64,000 bases of DNA from Saturnia japonica (taxonomy: Eukaryota; Arthropoda; Insecta; Lepidoptera; Saturniidae): positions 2,728,001 through 2,792,000 of the forward strand of contig CM065304.1 of the NCBI GenBank assembly GCA_033032175.1. The letters run 5' to 3'. The notes under the pieces are model-generated. The model searched no databases and was not told where the DNA came from. It was given only the letters and a program-made list of their open reading frames with translations. The translations under genes and the position numbers were made by a program. Positions 31,816-44,159 of the stretch are shown here, piece by piece. Position 1 is the stretch's first letter. Each line of letters begins with the position of its first letter.

Positions 31816-32681
31816 TCATTATATTAATACGTGAGAAGAAAATTTCGGACACCTTTTAAAGTGTGCGTGCACGGAAGTCTGAGATTTAGCATGGTTAAAT
31901 TTTATATGCAGAAGGAGTGCAGAAAACTAAAATGTATCTATAATGTCTGTTACTAATATATTAAATAAAATTAATTAATACTGCGAATCCTAACTAATCC
32001 ATTGAACTTGACACCCTAAAATAAATATTGACATTGTCACTCAAGAAAAAGTGACAGCAAGTGATATAATATCCATTGTTTAGGATCATACTGCAATTAT
32101 AAAACAGAAAGTGTATGATTAAAAAGTCGTTCGAATTTCGATCACTATTTTTTTTTTGTTTTAGATCTGTCTACACTGTTAGCCTTAGGGGTCCTAAAGC
32201 CGCTGCGGCTGTTACAGCTTCACTGGACTTGGGGCGAGCGTAGAGGGCACTCAGCCGCGAAAGTGTTATTGGGACGACTCGCGCGAGGGTGCTAAAGTGG
32301 CAGAACCTCGGCTCGGGCGGTTGTCGCGTATGCTAATAAGTCGCGATCTAATCGAATCCCTACTCCTACGATTTGAGCTAACTAATATTAGGCACGTTCC
32401 CTTCCTCCCAGGAGGAAGGAAGGAAGGAACCATGCGTATGTGCATTTAGTGATCGGAAATGTTTTCTACACTAACTAGCGCAAAAAAAGAAAAAAAAGTC
32501 CCTCCCAGAACCCATGTACCTGTGTGGTGTGCACGTGTGTATGTTCATACGTGTGTAATGTTGTATGTGGGTAGCTAAGTGTTACACGTATAGTGTCACT
32601 TGTATCGCGCGGGCGGTTGCCTGACCCAAGGGCTTCACGCCGAGAAAACGGACCTAATTTCGATCATTAGGCGACCGCTAG
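31816..32681 (+). mobile_element. Lep1-like Helitron, copy 4, interrupted by a LINE tail
   Basis: Starts TCATTATATTAATACGTGAG after a host A and ends GCGACCGCTAG before T. The Helitron sequence stops at 32147 and resumes at 32656. The interval is a LINE insertion flanked by a duplicated piece of the Helitron (14 bases, one mismatch). Without the insertion the Helitron would be about 345 bp, like its relatives. Confidence 0.82.
32148..32655 (-). mobile_element. 508-bp LINE 3' UTR copy inserted in a Helitron
   Basis: Its reverse complement begins GGTCCGTTTTCTCGGCGTGA, matching the full-length LINE immediately after its ORF2 stop (61230), and continues through GCGCGATACAAGTGA and the CACTTAGCTACCCACATACA region to the T-rich tail at 32148. 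Target duplication: AATTTCGATCACTA (32134-32147) and AATTTCGATCATTA (32656-32669). It is a textbook 5'-truncated target-primed insertion. Confidence 0.88.
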
Positions 32682-32824
32682 TTAAAATAAATGAATGTCG
32701 TCCTTTAAATAGAAATGTGACACAGAACTTAGACAATTATTGTTGCGTAGAATTTTTATCCAAAATAAATAGAAAAAGTACCTTTCAGTGGAAACATGAA
32801 AATTCTAGATTACATTTACTTTAA

Positions 32825-33095
32825 CTTACTAAATGTTGAATTATGTTTTGTTTTGTGTTTTCTGTGCTCACTTAACAACAGATGACTTGCATGCCTGTTG
32901 CTACTTCATTGCATTTATTTTTAGTTCACACGAAATATTACATGCGAAAAGTTTTTTAATTTTTTATTTAAATTAATCAGTAGGTTGTACGACGTCGATG
33001 GCCCGATAGCCGTACGTACCTACTTACCTACTATTTTTCCAATAACTACCTACATGTTTCAAATGATATTATTACGGAAATATTTTATTTTTAGA
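32825..33095. other. Short AT-rich spacer, nothing seen
   Basis: No open frame, exon border or recognised repeat. Confidence 0.3.
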
Positions 33096-33180
33096 CTAGC
33101 TGTGCCAACGGCTTCGCTCGCGTAGACGATACTCGCGTAGCTCAAAAATGGTTCTTTTTGTATAATGAATATAGGAGTTA
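33096..33180 (-). mobile_element. Helitron-like 3' end (minus)
   Basis: CTAGCTGTGCCAACGGCTTC after a host A, then GCTCGCGTAGAC, is the family-E type end seen at 24920. The remaining body is too diverged to bound. Confidence 0.4.
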
Positions 33181-34224
33181 AAATTATCACAAATAATTAC
33201 CCCTATCACCTATTAACGGGAATTTGTCGAATTACCAATAACCCCCTATATATTATATAATATATTTATTATATTATATTATATGTATATATTATTCAAT
33301 TTCACACATGAAAAGTATAAAACTACCATCGCGCCGCTTCAAAATTCTCCTAAAATTTCAGCCAAGGATTTCGAACAAATCAGTTTATGAACTTCTTTTT
33401 TTCTTTCTATTTATTTATTATGACAGAATTGGTTTTTTTAATAACTTATCTATTATGGAAAACATGTAAAAGTTCAAGGTCGAAATTATTACGTTGGATA
33501 TCGGAAGCTAACCTAGGTTTCAAGATTCTTGGATTACAGACTAGGTTGGTATCTAAGCAGCGACCGATCAGCTAAATAGGACGCGGTGAAGCGGCCACGC
33601 GGGCCGGTTGGGTAGCTACATGGACCGGTTGGCTGGTCACAACCCTGATCCGGCCACGGGACACCGTTGTCTATGAACGATTTCCAAAATAATATAATAA
33701 AAATAAGTTCCATAACATTATAACTATCATTTTTACGATTACTAGAAACCGCAGGTTTGACACAAATGGTCTACTATAAATTCAATATAGTACGCAGTAA
33801 GATAAAAGTACCATAATATATCAGACTGTATTTTGAGTAATTATGTAAAATATTAGACGACCGGAGATTAAAATATATATGTAGTACTAATAATAATAAA
33901 ATAAAGAAACTGGTAACACAGTAGATTTAATTAATTCCTCCTCCTTCTCCAATTTTATAATTTTAAATGAAGTAAAATATTCTGTTTAATTAGCATAATT
34001 ATACACAAATCATTGCATACCACGTTCTAGCGGGTTTCGCATTCTATCACCGTTCCGAAGCACAGTTAAAGGTCGTGGGGTTGCTTCGTCGACGATGTAA
34101 GTGGATACATCGCATCGAGACAAATGTACGGGTTGTGGATTTCTGACATAGTTTGAACCGGTTGGCCCATTTGCGAGGGCGTAGTCCATTAACAAGACAA
34201 AAATTTGGCTTTATAATATTTAAC

Positions 34225-34430
34225 AAGGCATTTAAAAAATTGGCGTAAGGCCCGCGGCTACTGTAGCCTACGGATGATTGTAACACCCTAGATATCATTG
34301 ACGCATTGCCGAACTAGAACCTTCCTGCCCCAAGGAGCTCTGGAAACCCTACTTACCCCAGGAACACAACGTAAGGTTATTAAGCCGCGATCTTCTGTAG
34401 GGTGGTATTCCACCTTTCTACCACGTTCAT
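34225..34430. repeat. Dispersed repeat, family D, copy 3
   Basis: CGGCTACTGTAGCCTACGGA corresponds to the CCGTAGCCCATGGACGC phrase at 490, and CCAAGGAGCTCTGGAAACCC to the copy at 31512. It links the two halves of the family. Confidence 0.5.
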
Positions 34431-34817
34431 AATGTAGCAAGTTAGACTACAATATTGTGAACTTAACTCAAAAAAAAAAATGGTACACACACAAATGTAG
34501 ACATGAGGTTGCGTTTCTTGTTTATGTATAAAAATATATATATTTGTTATATTATGTGAAATACAGTATTTGGAACAAACACGACAATTTTATTACTTTA
34601 CTTTATTTTATGATTACAAAGCAATTTTTCTATTTCTTCATAGTTCTGTGTTTTTAGCCAGGATATTACTACTTCATTACATTTATGATTATTAAGAGAA
34701 TATATGTCATGAATTTTATTTAGTTTATTGTATAGGTAAGGGCCAAGATAGCACTGAATTTTTTTTAAACAAAAAATGTTTTGTATTGGTTAGTAGCACA
34801 AACCGTATTTTTCCGTC

Positions 34818-34985
34818 ACATCATCATCATCATTTCAGCCGCAGGACGTCCACTGCTGAACATAGGCCTCCCCCATAAATCTCCAGAGCAACCGATCTTG
34901 TGCGGCCTGCACCCAACGGCTCCCAGCGACCTTTATTAGGTCGTCTTTCCAACTAGTGGGGGGCCGTCCTACGCTACGCTTTCCT
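34818..34985 (-). mobile_element. RTE-type LINE, 3' terminal fragment
   Basis: On the minus strand the sequence encodes scraps of a reverse-transcriptase C-terminus (GKRSVGRPP, then in another frame SLGAVGCRPHKIG and GDLWGRPMFSSG) and ends in a short (GATGAT)n run, seen on plus as CATCATCATCAT at about 34819. Short tandem-repeat tails instead of poly(A) are typical of RTE elements. It is frame-broken and 5'-truncated. Confidence 0.6.
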
Positions 34986-35159
34986 TTAGATTTTTCCGTC
35001 TACTTGTTAATCAATCAGGTCTATAAGGAACTTTATGGTGCTGTTCATGTATGACATATTTAATAAATAGTTTTCTGACTGATAAGACCTCCCATTCAGC
35101 GTATAAATTAATTGTAGGGAATCGGAATGGTTTGAATGCCATTACTTTTAGTAATTTTA

Positions 35160-35320
35160 TCTTATTATATTAAGTGAGCAATTCTTGTATATGTAATTGG
35201 TTTCTCGGAAACGGCTCCAACGATTTCGATGAAACTTTTTATTTAGATAATGTTTTACATTCCAAGTATACCTAGATGTGTTTTCTATGTAAGACACCGA
35301 GCTATGCTCGGTCGCCCAAA
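35160..35320 (+). mobile_element. Putative Helitron family 2, copy c
   Basis: TCTTATTATATTAAGTGAGC after a host A, core CTCGGAAACGGCTCCAACGA, hairpin ACCGAGCTATGCTCGGT and CGCCCAAATATT. It is the least diverged copy. Confidence 0.6.
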
Positions 35321-35554
35321 TATTTATATATAATAGAGGATTGTGCTTACAGTGGGCGGCCTATACCTAATTCTGTTTTCTTGAGTTTGAGTTTATAGCA
35401 ATAAACTTGAACATATTGTAGAGTTCCATTAGTACTCTTAATAAATAAAACTTCAGCCTTCTACGACATCTCAATGCTTCTAGATAGTGGCGTGAAAATA
35501 CGCCGAAATATTTCCAGTAAAGATGGTACGGTCGTGCCTTGCGCTCGACTTGGT

Positions 35555-35574
35555 GGGGGCACTGTTGTGCCCCC
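35555..35574. repeat. GC-rich 8-bp hairpin
   Basis: GGGGGCAC and GTGCCCCC flank a four-base TGTT loop, in a locally GC-rich patch (35520-35580) of otherwise AT-rich DNA. Could be the end of an unrecognised element. Confidence 0.5.
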
Positions 35575-36376
35575 AAATAATTATCTTAGCTATCCTATTG
35601 CAAGTACTGACGTCACTTGACATTGTGGCCATGAACTTTGCAACCCGCGCGTCAATCAAAGCCTTATGTTAAAAGTTCCTTGCTTGCAAGTTTCATAATT
35701 ATTTTATAATAACATAAAAAATTGTGTTGCACATAAGCGGAATAATAAAACTATTATAAAAATACTGGTTTAGTACCGTATTTTTTTACTTTTTAATAAG
35801 TGAAATCGCGTGAACCAAGTTCCTCGTTTTACTCATAAATACTGTCCTGAATGACTTCATGGCGGATCAACTAACGTTAACGTTGACTCAAAAGATTCCC
35901 ATAACATCTCATAACGGGTGTTCGATTCTCAGTCCTACGACATTCGTTTCTCAAATATACACTTTCTAATGCTGCATGACATCATGAATTCATGTGACAC
36001 AAATTTTTATACATACTGGTCATAACTCATATCATTTTAAAATACTAATTTCGAGAATGATATATTCCTTGCTTTGTAAATATCTTAGATTTTTTTTAAA
36101 CCAACTTCAGAAAAGGATCAGACTCCCAATTAATGTATTTGTTTTTAAACGATATAATATTCGTACTACTACGTATTACTTCTAAATTTATTCCACATGT
36201 AAATCAATATTTAAAAAGTCTACCTTAAAATTATATTTCTTAGATAATATGTATTCTGTCTATTATAACATACTTTTCTTTCCAAGTTTTCACAAAACCT
36301 AGGTAATTTTTATTAACAGATTATGCTGAATATGTTAAAATGATTTAATGCCACTATTAATTGAATCAATATCTAA

Positions 36377-36648
36377 TCTATATATTAATACGTGAAGCAA
36401 AAGCTTTCTACCCCTTTTTAAGCGTATTGCGTGCACAGAAGACTAAGATTTGGCATGGTTAAAGTTTATATGGAGAAGGAGTGCAGAAAACTAAAATAAA
36501 ATAAATTAATACTGCAAATCCTAACCTTAGATCCCCAAAATATTGACATTGCCACTCAACTAAAAGTGTCAAGTGTCAAGTGTCAAATAGAAAATAGTCT
36601 ATGATCAAAAAATCGCTGGTCGTATTTAGACCATAGGGCGATCGTTAG
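36377..36648 (+). mobile_element. Lep1-like non-autonomous Helitron, copy 5, internally deleted
   Basis: Starts TCTATATATTAATACGTGAA after A and ends GGGCGATCGTTAG before T (CTAG mutated to TTAG). It lacks the segment between AAACTAAAAT and AAATTAATAC that other copies have, and has a small AAGTGTC repeat at about 36565. Confidence 0.72.
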
Positions 36649-36699
36649 TTTAAATAAATGAGTATAATTATGATTCGTCTTTATATTACAAGATAAATA

Positions 36700-37230
36700 A
36701 CAATATATCCCGCAAGAGTTAACTTCAGAGTTCGGCATTGTTTGTATATTGTACCGTACTATTATTCCAAGCATGTATATAAAAAACTGATTATCTATAA
36801 ATATTGATGCGTCGATTATAAGAGCGGTAACAGGGTTTAAATAGGGAGCGGATCGCGCACTACGCTCGGGTATCAAATTTACTCTTGCGGGTTTTACAAT
36901 TCAGATAATACTAGATGTATACTCCGGTTTAAAAGTCGTAGGACTGAGAATAGTTCGTTGAGCCATGACCCGCTACCCGAGAGCGCGCACGTTTTTGCTT
37001 GTTACTTTCACATTTCTCCGAGCTACGCAGGTGTTGCGCCCGACCGTGACAGTGTTGTTGTTCTCTTTTACACTTACTATGAACCACGATTTATATTCAC
37101 TTAGATATCGTTACACAATACGCACATTTCTATCAAAACAATAGGATGAACTTTATTCTATTTGTTTCTGAGATGCTTTTCGATATGATCAACGACCATC
37201 ACTAGGATGATAGTCAATTATGCTTATCAG
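36700..37230. other. GC-richer unexplained stretch
   Basis: The part at 36840-37080 has CpG-rich phrases (CGGATCGCGCACTACGCTCG) and a TTTAAATAG. It might be a promoter region or an old repeat. No exon borders or open frame support a gene. Confidence 0.25.
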
Positions 37231-37559
37231 TATTATTGTTATTGAAGTGAAAACCTTTTTAGTACCGTTGTGATTTGAAACTAAAAGAGATAATTACATA
37301 CATCTACAGGATTTAGCCTGCGAGAGAAAGAGATAGAAATATATTATACATGGTTCATGCAAATCCTAATTTCCGCAGCTATGATCGTTGTCGAATTGGC
37401 CTAGTGGTGTGACGACTAGACTTGTACGGACTGTTCTATGTATGTACAGTACGAGTCCCACTGATTTATAGTGAGATTTTAATCCCACGGAATGAACTAA
37501 AATTTCATGTGTTGCAGGTTTATTGTGTTTTTTAAATAGTGATGTCACCAATCGGTACT

Positions 37560-40200
37560 AATTGTAAACCCGTATGAGATATTGTATCTATTAATAAGTT
37601 TTTTTTTAACATTAAACTCTTCATATTATGTGAACCCCGAATAAAGGAGGCACACACTCGTGGGTTAATTAGTTTCTAGTTGAATAACACAAAATATTTA
37701 AATTAATAAATAAAAACCCTCAATTCAGTATTTAAATTCTTGCCATTTAAATAATTGTACCGTAAAATATACGGTAGCAAAACACTACAAAATAAATGTG
37801 ACAAGATTTTTATGTTTGACATTAGTGATTTTCAATTCACTCCGTGGGAATAAATAAAGCAGTACAGGATTTTTAAAAACAGTTATTAATGAAGATAATT
37901 TTATGTTTCCTGAAAATTTCACTTCTACGTCGTGTGAACTGCCACATGTTTTTGCCACGTGTTATACTACGTCTACTAAGTAGATCATCCAAAGGCGGGG
38001 AGAGAACACCTTTTCAGACAGGAGTTGCCCTCTGTTTATTATTGTAAATAAGAGAGTTCTTAAATTAGTTAAAAAAAAAAACAAACAGCTCCGTATCCTT
38101 AGCACGTCATCTATTTATTTATATAATGAGTTATTCATAAGAAACATTCTCAAATAGAAGTAAAACATTAATAAAAATTCACTATTTACATATAACAGAC
38201 TGTATATAGGGAGTAAATTGAAATTTACATTTTTGTTTTAATGCCATTATTTTAGGCTCCGTGACATAGTAGGCTTATTGGTCAATTTGTTTTTTGCTTA
38301 TCAGTATTTTTAGTTCTATAAATATATATTGTTAATACTTGTTCAGTTGTTTAACTATTTGGTTATCATATTGTAGTAAAAGCTTTTAATAAGAATTCCT
38401 GTCTATAATAGCTTCCCTCATATATAACCAAATCTCTTTCGGGCGTAAATTAACTGTTATTTGTTATTAGTTTTATAGCAAAATTACTGATTACGGAAAA
38501 TGACTGTAACATCAATAACTTCCATTTACGTCGAGTAAAAGTAAATTTAGTCCCGACAAACGTTCGTCCAACGGTGAAAGTGGATCTCTGCGGTGTTCGT
38601 TAATTAATATTATTCGCTATTTTGGAAGATCGTGCCATTCAAATTAACCTATGCACACAAAATAGGAATCAAAGAAACGATGAATAAAAACATATTATTT
38701 CATAATGTGTTCTTATGGGTCCAACGCTCTCATGCGCAGAACCTTTCTGAGTGGAAATCTATGCCCATAGGCCATTATGAGTATATTTGCAAAAAAAAAA
38801 TATATAGCAAAATATTTTATTACTATACTCAAGTGTACACAAGTACATATTATAAAATTTTATTTATACTTACATATTATATATACATGGAATTGACTAA
38901 TTGACCGCAGAATTATTTTTAGGGTCACCTCACTGTAAGGCGCTGTCTGTATACCTATACATGAATATCACCTTTCTAAAATTACATAGTTATTATACTA
39001 CAACTGAACCTACCTTTTATTACCTCTAAATACCATGAAGGGATTACAATATTTAGACATGTTATATAAACGCTAAGGAAATTTTACTAGAAGTGATATG
39101 CGTTGGGTCCGTTATTTTTTTAAGTTTTGTTTTTAGTTTTAGTGATTATTACAGTTAAATATAAATACACTAAACGATGTAGGCGACCTTGTCCACACAA
39201 AAATCCTTTTACTATCCTAAAGGGACTATATGTATTTATATCGACTTCAAGTTTGCAGGATTTCATAAAAATCACTCCGTTATATTTATTTCTATGCAAC
39301 AAAAGACAAACTTACATCGTATTTATGAAAATATTGAAAAAAAAATTGTTTTACCCCGAGTTAAGATATAATATTATACATTAATTTGAAAAGTCTTCAC
39401 GTGATGCATGTTCAAACACACATACGGACAACAAATCAAAATATGATCCAAAAGTATTCTTATTTCTTGTATCGAAAATTCACCGAATTCACCTTCTCCA
39501 CTAAGTGAATTAAAGTCATTATAAAATATTTTACCTTCAGTGAAAAATCTTTAAAATCTGATTCTAACTATTTTCCTTATTAATTCCGAACTTCATACAA
39601 GGAGTACACAGCGTGTTGATTGTAGATATAAGTAACTCACAGTGTTATTAACACGCTAGTGAATCGAATACGCATCGCGTCGGTTTTAAGCAATTTCCCT
39701 TAGAAAACGGCTGACCTTATTGTCAGGGTACGTGATGAAACCAACAAGAGCCGATCGCACGCGATAAAATTGTCGTTAAAATTAAGTTTAACGTACTTCC
39801 TTTAGACAATGTTTCCGTGCCATAGGATGCACGAATGATGGCTGATAAACAACAAATACAATAGGAGAATCCCTTGAATATATTAACGACTATTGGTGGC
39901 CCGCGAATCTGCACGAGTTTGTTACGCAATAATTAAGTTTCATAATTTTATTTTTAATCATATTATTGATAATTCTCATAGCCAATCAATTGCAAAATAA
40001 TATATAATTGCTGTGTACAAAATTTAATTTAATTCGGTTGAGAATTGATATATGAGTAGATATTGTTTAATCTAAAAACATGGACGACCATCGCGATATC
40101 GGCAATTCATCTACGGACATTTGGAGAACGTCAGTAATAGTAGTTCAGTCCTTAATTGTCAATATTTTACCATATCTGGCTAATATCAGTGAATAGAAAC
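37560..40200. other. AT-rich DNA, no gene seen
   Basis: Frames at 38632-38904, 39127-39384 and 39723-39929 have no motif, splice borders or codon bias. One unit of the Helitron internal repeat (reverse) sits at 39960-40060. Confidence 0.35.
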
Positions 40201-40224
40201 AGGAACTTTCTAGATTTTGATGAA

Positions 40225-41541
40225 AATAGGTAGAGTAGTTCCTCTGTTTAAATCAGGTTGTGGAAGTAGTCTTTTAAGCTCGAATAATTCAAAGCACAAG
40301 AGATTTTGGATGGTTAGCAGTATGGATTGACGCAATCAAAATCAACCACTGACGCTGGTGCAGCTAAATCATATATTTAGGGCCTGAGAAGAGTCGCAGG
40401 ATGCAATTGGTGTGTTTTATGATCTCTCAAAGGCCTTCGACTGTGTTGACCACAATACGCATAAACTTAAGCTGAAACACTATGGTGTGTGTGGAAATTC
40501 TCTCGACCTGCTAATTTCTTATTTAACAGACCGATGTCAGAAAATAAGTATAAATGGGGCAACCTCTTCAGGATCATTGGCTAAAATCGGCGTCCCTCGG
40601 AGCTCGGTTTTGGGACTATTTCTGTTTCTCGTTTATATAAAAGATCTACCGCTGGCAGTTGGAAACGCCGCTGACATGGTTCTTTTTGCAGAAGGCACTT
40701 CACTTCTGTTCAAAGTGAAAAGAATAGATTCGGAGCTTAGGCAATTAAACAATACCTTAGTTAATATCTGTGAATGGTTTTGCATTAAATTATGTACTGC
40801 TAAATGGAGTCCACACATTAAAACTTTGACGGGGAGATTAAGTTGTACTACATTCGCAGTATGTAAGATTCGTCAATTAACAGATATTGCCACTGCTAGG
40901 TTAGTCTACTTTGCTTACCTCCATAGTTTAGTGTCTTACGGTATATTGCTTTGGGGTTCAGCAGCTGAGGTAGATATGTACCATATTGCTATTACAAAAG
41001 CGGGCAATTCGAGCAATATGCAACATGAAACCTCGCGATCACTAAAGAATAAATTCCAGGCATATGGTATATTAACTTTGTTCTCCTGATACATCCTTGA
41101 CAACTTAATATGTGTTCGCAAAAACTTATTCAAGCTAGGTTTTGTCAAAGATCAGCACAATGTTTATACTAGAAATATAGAATTTGTCATAACGTGTCTT
41201 AGATTTAGTAAGACTAATATAAGTTTTTTTAGGTAATAGTGTTAGGTTCTATAATAAGATTTGGATACTGATTTTTGAAGCAGGTTTTACTATCAAAAGG
41301 TTATATGGTGGATTATTATGTGAATGTAAATGATGTTAGGAAGTGACTCCCTCTCTGTGTCTCCACTAAATTATTATTATTATTGTTGTATCTATTATAT
41401 TAACACTAGTATAGTTGGAAAAAAAAAACCCGATCGAGTTTCTCTCGATGACAGATGTTTTCCGAACCGGCAGTAGTATTTTAACGTTCAATAAGCCTTC
41501 TTAGGGCCTAAATTGAATATAAATTATTTTGATTTTGATTG
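40225..41541 (+). pseudogene. Degraded LINE reverse transcriptase and 3' UTR (Jockey/CR1 group)
   Basis: Starting at GRVVPLFKSG (about 40229), the finger region is scrambled by frameshifts. From about 40412 a 225-codon frame reads FYDLSKAFDCVDHNTHKLKL (palm motif A), SYLTDRCQKISINGA, and VPRSSVLGLFLFLVYIKDLP (QGS changed to RSS), with the active-site box reading FAEG in place of YADD. Then come NICEWFCIKLCTAKW, WSPHIKTLTGRL and LVYFAYLHSLVSYGILLWG. A stop at 41087 is followed in other frames by C-terminal remnants, then the 3' UTR with CCCGATCGAGTTTC and a TTTGATTTTGATT end. Loss of the catalytic aspartates and several frameshifts make it dead. Pieces of the same family's 3' end lie at 8086 and 8725. 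Confidence 0.8.
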
Positions 41542-41590
41542 AACGTCATTATTACGCCGGCTAGCAAGCGTCTTATTAGCTAGATGTACA

Positions 41591-41728
41591 ATGGCTGATC
41601 CCGAACAGCAACAAACCAAACAAAAGTCACGGAGACGGGTTTATCACCAAGGGCATGGTAATCGCAATTCAGTCGTACACCAATGTCAAGTCAAACTCGA
41701 ACTATCTTGTACCTATCACTCATACTAA
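41591..41728 (+). CDS. Small ORF of unknown status
   Basis: A 45-codon frame begins MADPEQQQTKQKSRRRVYHQ, is rich in Q, R and K, and starts 50 bases after the LINE end. The local GC content is raised, and the composition differs from the random frames around. I do not recognise it, no splice site closes it convincingly, and it may be part of a repeat. Confidence 0.15.
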   Translation: MADPEQQQTKQKSRRRVYHQGHGNRNSVVHQCQVKLELSCTYHSY

Positions 41729-42264
41729 CACATACAACGTTGCTTACAAGTCAAGCCGCCACACAGCCAGGCCAATTCGACGACGATCATGGTCTTGAAA
41801 ATCGGAACATGCATCAATCGTGTACACTCTCACATTCTCTCGCAAGCTAAATCCTATAGATATATGTGTTTGCCTCTTTTTAATGTCGGTCGGACACTTT
41901 TTCACGTGTTGCTCCCATCCACCAAACGCGCGATATAGAACTTCGTTCCAAAAATAAGCAATTTTTGAAATGAAATTTATTATGGCAAATCAGAGTTTGA
42001 CACGTTTCCTGCTAATTCCTTAGGTGGTTTTAATTTCATTGTCGGGAAACTGATGTTTACAGTAAAACAAATAATAGTGAATTTCCTTCAAAATTTACGT
42101 AACCTCGGAACTGTGTTAAATAAATATTTATATTATTTGAACTACAATTATAATTGTTTGTATTGGAACCAGAATAATATAATTGTTTATATTATAAAAT
42201 ACTTATGTTATTATTACATTATTCCATTCGTAGGATGTTTCTGTGGAAGGTATCGGGTATATTT

Positions 42265-42420
42265 GATATTTAGGGTTCTGTACCTCATTATAAAAAACGC
42301 AACCCTCTTCACTCACGTTCACTTTGTTGTCCGTCTGTCCGAGTGTTATCGCCCTTTTTCTCGAAAACAACTTGAGATACAAAGTTGAAATGGATATCGA
42401 ATACTAATTATAAGATATAT
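42265..42420. repeat. Common dispersed repeat fragment
   Basis: TTTAGGGTTCTGTACCTCAT, TTGTCCGTCTGTCCGAGTGT and CTTGAGATACAAAGTTGAAA follow a repeat layout frequent in moths (fragment starting TAGGGTTCCGTACC). It is inside a 111-codon frame that has no other merit. Confidence 0.4.
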
Positions 42421-42884
42421 TTCATATTTGCTGTAAGCATATCAAATTTTTAGGTTAACGCAGTGAATAATACTTCACAGTAATACTCCGCTCATTGAGT
42501 TATTATTAAAATCTATAGATCACTATAAGGGGACATATAATCTTGAAATTTGGCAGGAAGAGAGGTCTTCTTGCATGTTTTATGGAATAAATCTAAAAAA
42601 TAATAATTCTATGCGGTTACTTATATTATACAAATAACGGGTGGTGGGCTGTTTTGCCCGACCGGGTCGCGGCTACCGAATATGTTGTGAAAAGCCCGTC
42701 ATACTGACTAGCTTTTGCGTGACGCGTTTCTGGATCAGCCTGTTTATATCCAGTTAAATTAATACAGGTTGGCATAACAGCAGCGTACCGTTAATGGATT
42801 GCGATCTATCGGTGGTCGCCGTTGTGTTGGGATTTTACAGGGGCAGAGATAGTATCGTCAATTTACCATGATACTATAAAAAAA

Positions 42885-43045
42885 TTTATAGTTTCCTCAC
42901 GATATTTTCTTTCACCGTCAACCGATAGCGTTACCAATTTGAATTAATAAATGTAAATGAAATCCGACGAATTCGTTGGTACATACTAGGGTTCGAACCT
43001 GCGAACATCGATTCTATATTTCGTCGATCTAAACCGCTCGACCAT
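42885..43045 (-). repeat. tRNA-derived SINE, family C (minus) with clear tRNA head
   Basis: The minus strand gives GATGGTCGAGCGGTTTAGAT (A box) at 43047-43028 and CGCAGGTTCGAACCCTAG (B box) near 42995, then the body on AATTCGTCGG and ACGGTGAAAGAAAATATCG. Confidence 0.6.
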
Positions 43046-43690
43046 CATTACTACAAAACGTTTAATAATACGGAACCTTAGGTGCGCTTCTACTCGCTAC
43101 TTGACCGACTTTTTTATTGGTTAGCTTTGAACAATAATATCACCTAATTTTAGATTATTTGATATTGAAAATGTTAGTCATAGTCATTTATTTTTCATTC
43201 CTTTAATTTTTTTTTTAATTCTTTATAATTTTGACCGTCCGTAGTGCTTACCAAATGAAAGAAAGACGGCCATAATCTAGCCTGCGGTCAAACAGTTATA
43301 ATATTATGTATTAACTTTTTACTTATACAATTAAAGTTTACCGAAATTGCGTAACCTAATTAATCTAGTATTAAAAAATGAATAATTGTAATTAGTAAGA
43401 GTAATTTTATTCTGTTTTATCTAGATTTTTTTTTATTAATAAAAGGAATATATAAAAGTTTAATAATATTACTATGTAACTTATTCGTGAAAAATTGAGG
43501 TCTTACTTCAACAACGTGTTGATACACTTGATAGTTTTGATGGGCTAAATAAAAAACCGCAGACGTCTGCGATTATCTACGCATAGCGCCAATAGTAGGG
43601 TCAGCTACCGATCCATATCATTTTGTAATGGTCAACGGTGATTAAAATGTCATGACACTACCGACTCTTGAATAACAGGGCTCATAAATA

Positions 43691-43955
43691 ATTTGGGCAT
43701 GTTGAGAGGATGAATGAAAGAAGAATGACTAAACAAATTTATGATGCGAGTGTGAAAGGAATCGTTGGAAGAGGTAAGCCTAGACGAACATTTATCGATC
43801 AAATCGGAGACGTTCTGAAGAAAGGTAAGATCAAGAGTACTCTAAACCGTCGAGCATGCATGAAAAGATTAATGAATGTCGAAGAAGCGAAAGAGGTATG
43901 CCAGGATCGTAGCAGGTGGAAGGACGTGGTCTCTGCCTACCCCGTTGGGATATAG
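43691..43955 (+). pseudogene. LINE reverse-transcriptase C-terminal fragment
   Basis: The frame reads FGHVERMNERRMTKQIYDAS, GIVGRGKPRRTFIDQIGDVL and ACMKRLMNVEEAKEVCQDRS, ending WKDVVSAYPVGI at TAG 43953-43955. The GHVERM..R..K.I..GRG.PR wording is the usual tail of RTE-like insect reverse transcriptases. It is 5'-truncated at a stop just upstream, and ends in a (GTAT)n-like tail at 43965. No catalytic part is present. Confidence 0.7.
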
Positions 43956-44159
43956 GCGTAGTTTATGTATGTATGTATAAAACAAGCATTTCCATAATAT
44001 TGAGTAAAATGTGAAGAAATTATATCATGGTGATGTAGATTTTTTTAATGCCCGCGTGGTAATTTTTTTGTAGTAAGCACGGAAAGTTAACACTACTACG
44101 TATGATGGTAAACTAAATGCAATCCAACAAGACAAATTTTAACTAAAAACAAGACCAAC

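Noticed and set aside
36583..36876. 97-codon minus-strand ORF
   Set aside because: Its 5' and 3' parts are Helitron sequence and AT-rich flank; no coding features.
40225..41541. Possible functional reverse transcriptase or domesticated gene
   Set aside because: The YADD box is FAEG, the QGS motif is RSS and the frame is interrupted at both ends.
42053..42388. 111-codon ORF, N- and Y-rich
   Set aside because: Low-complexity AT-rich DNA running into a dispersed repeat.
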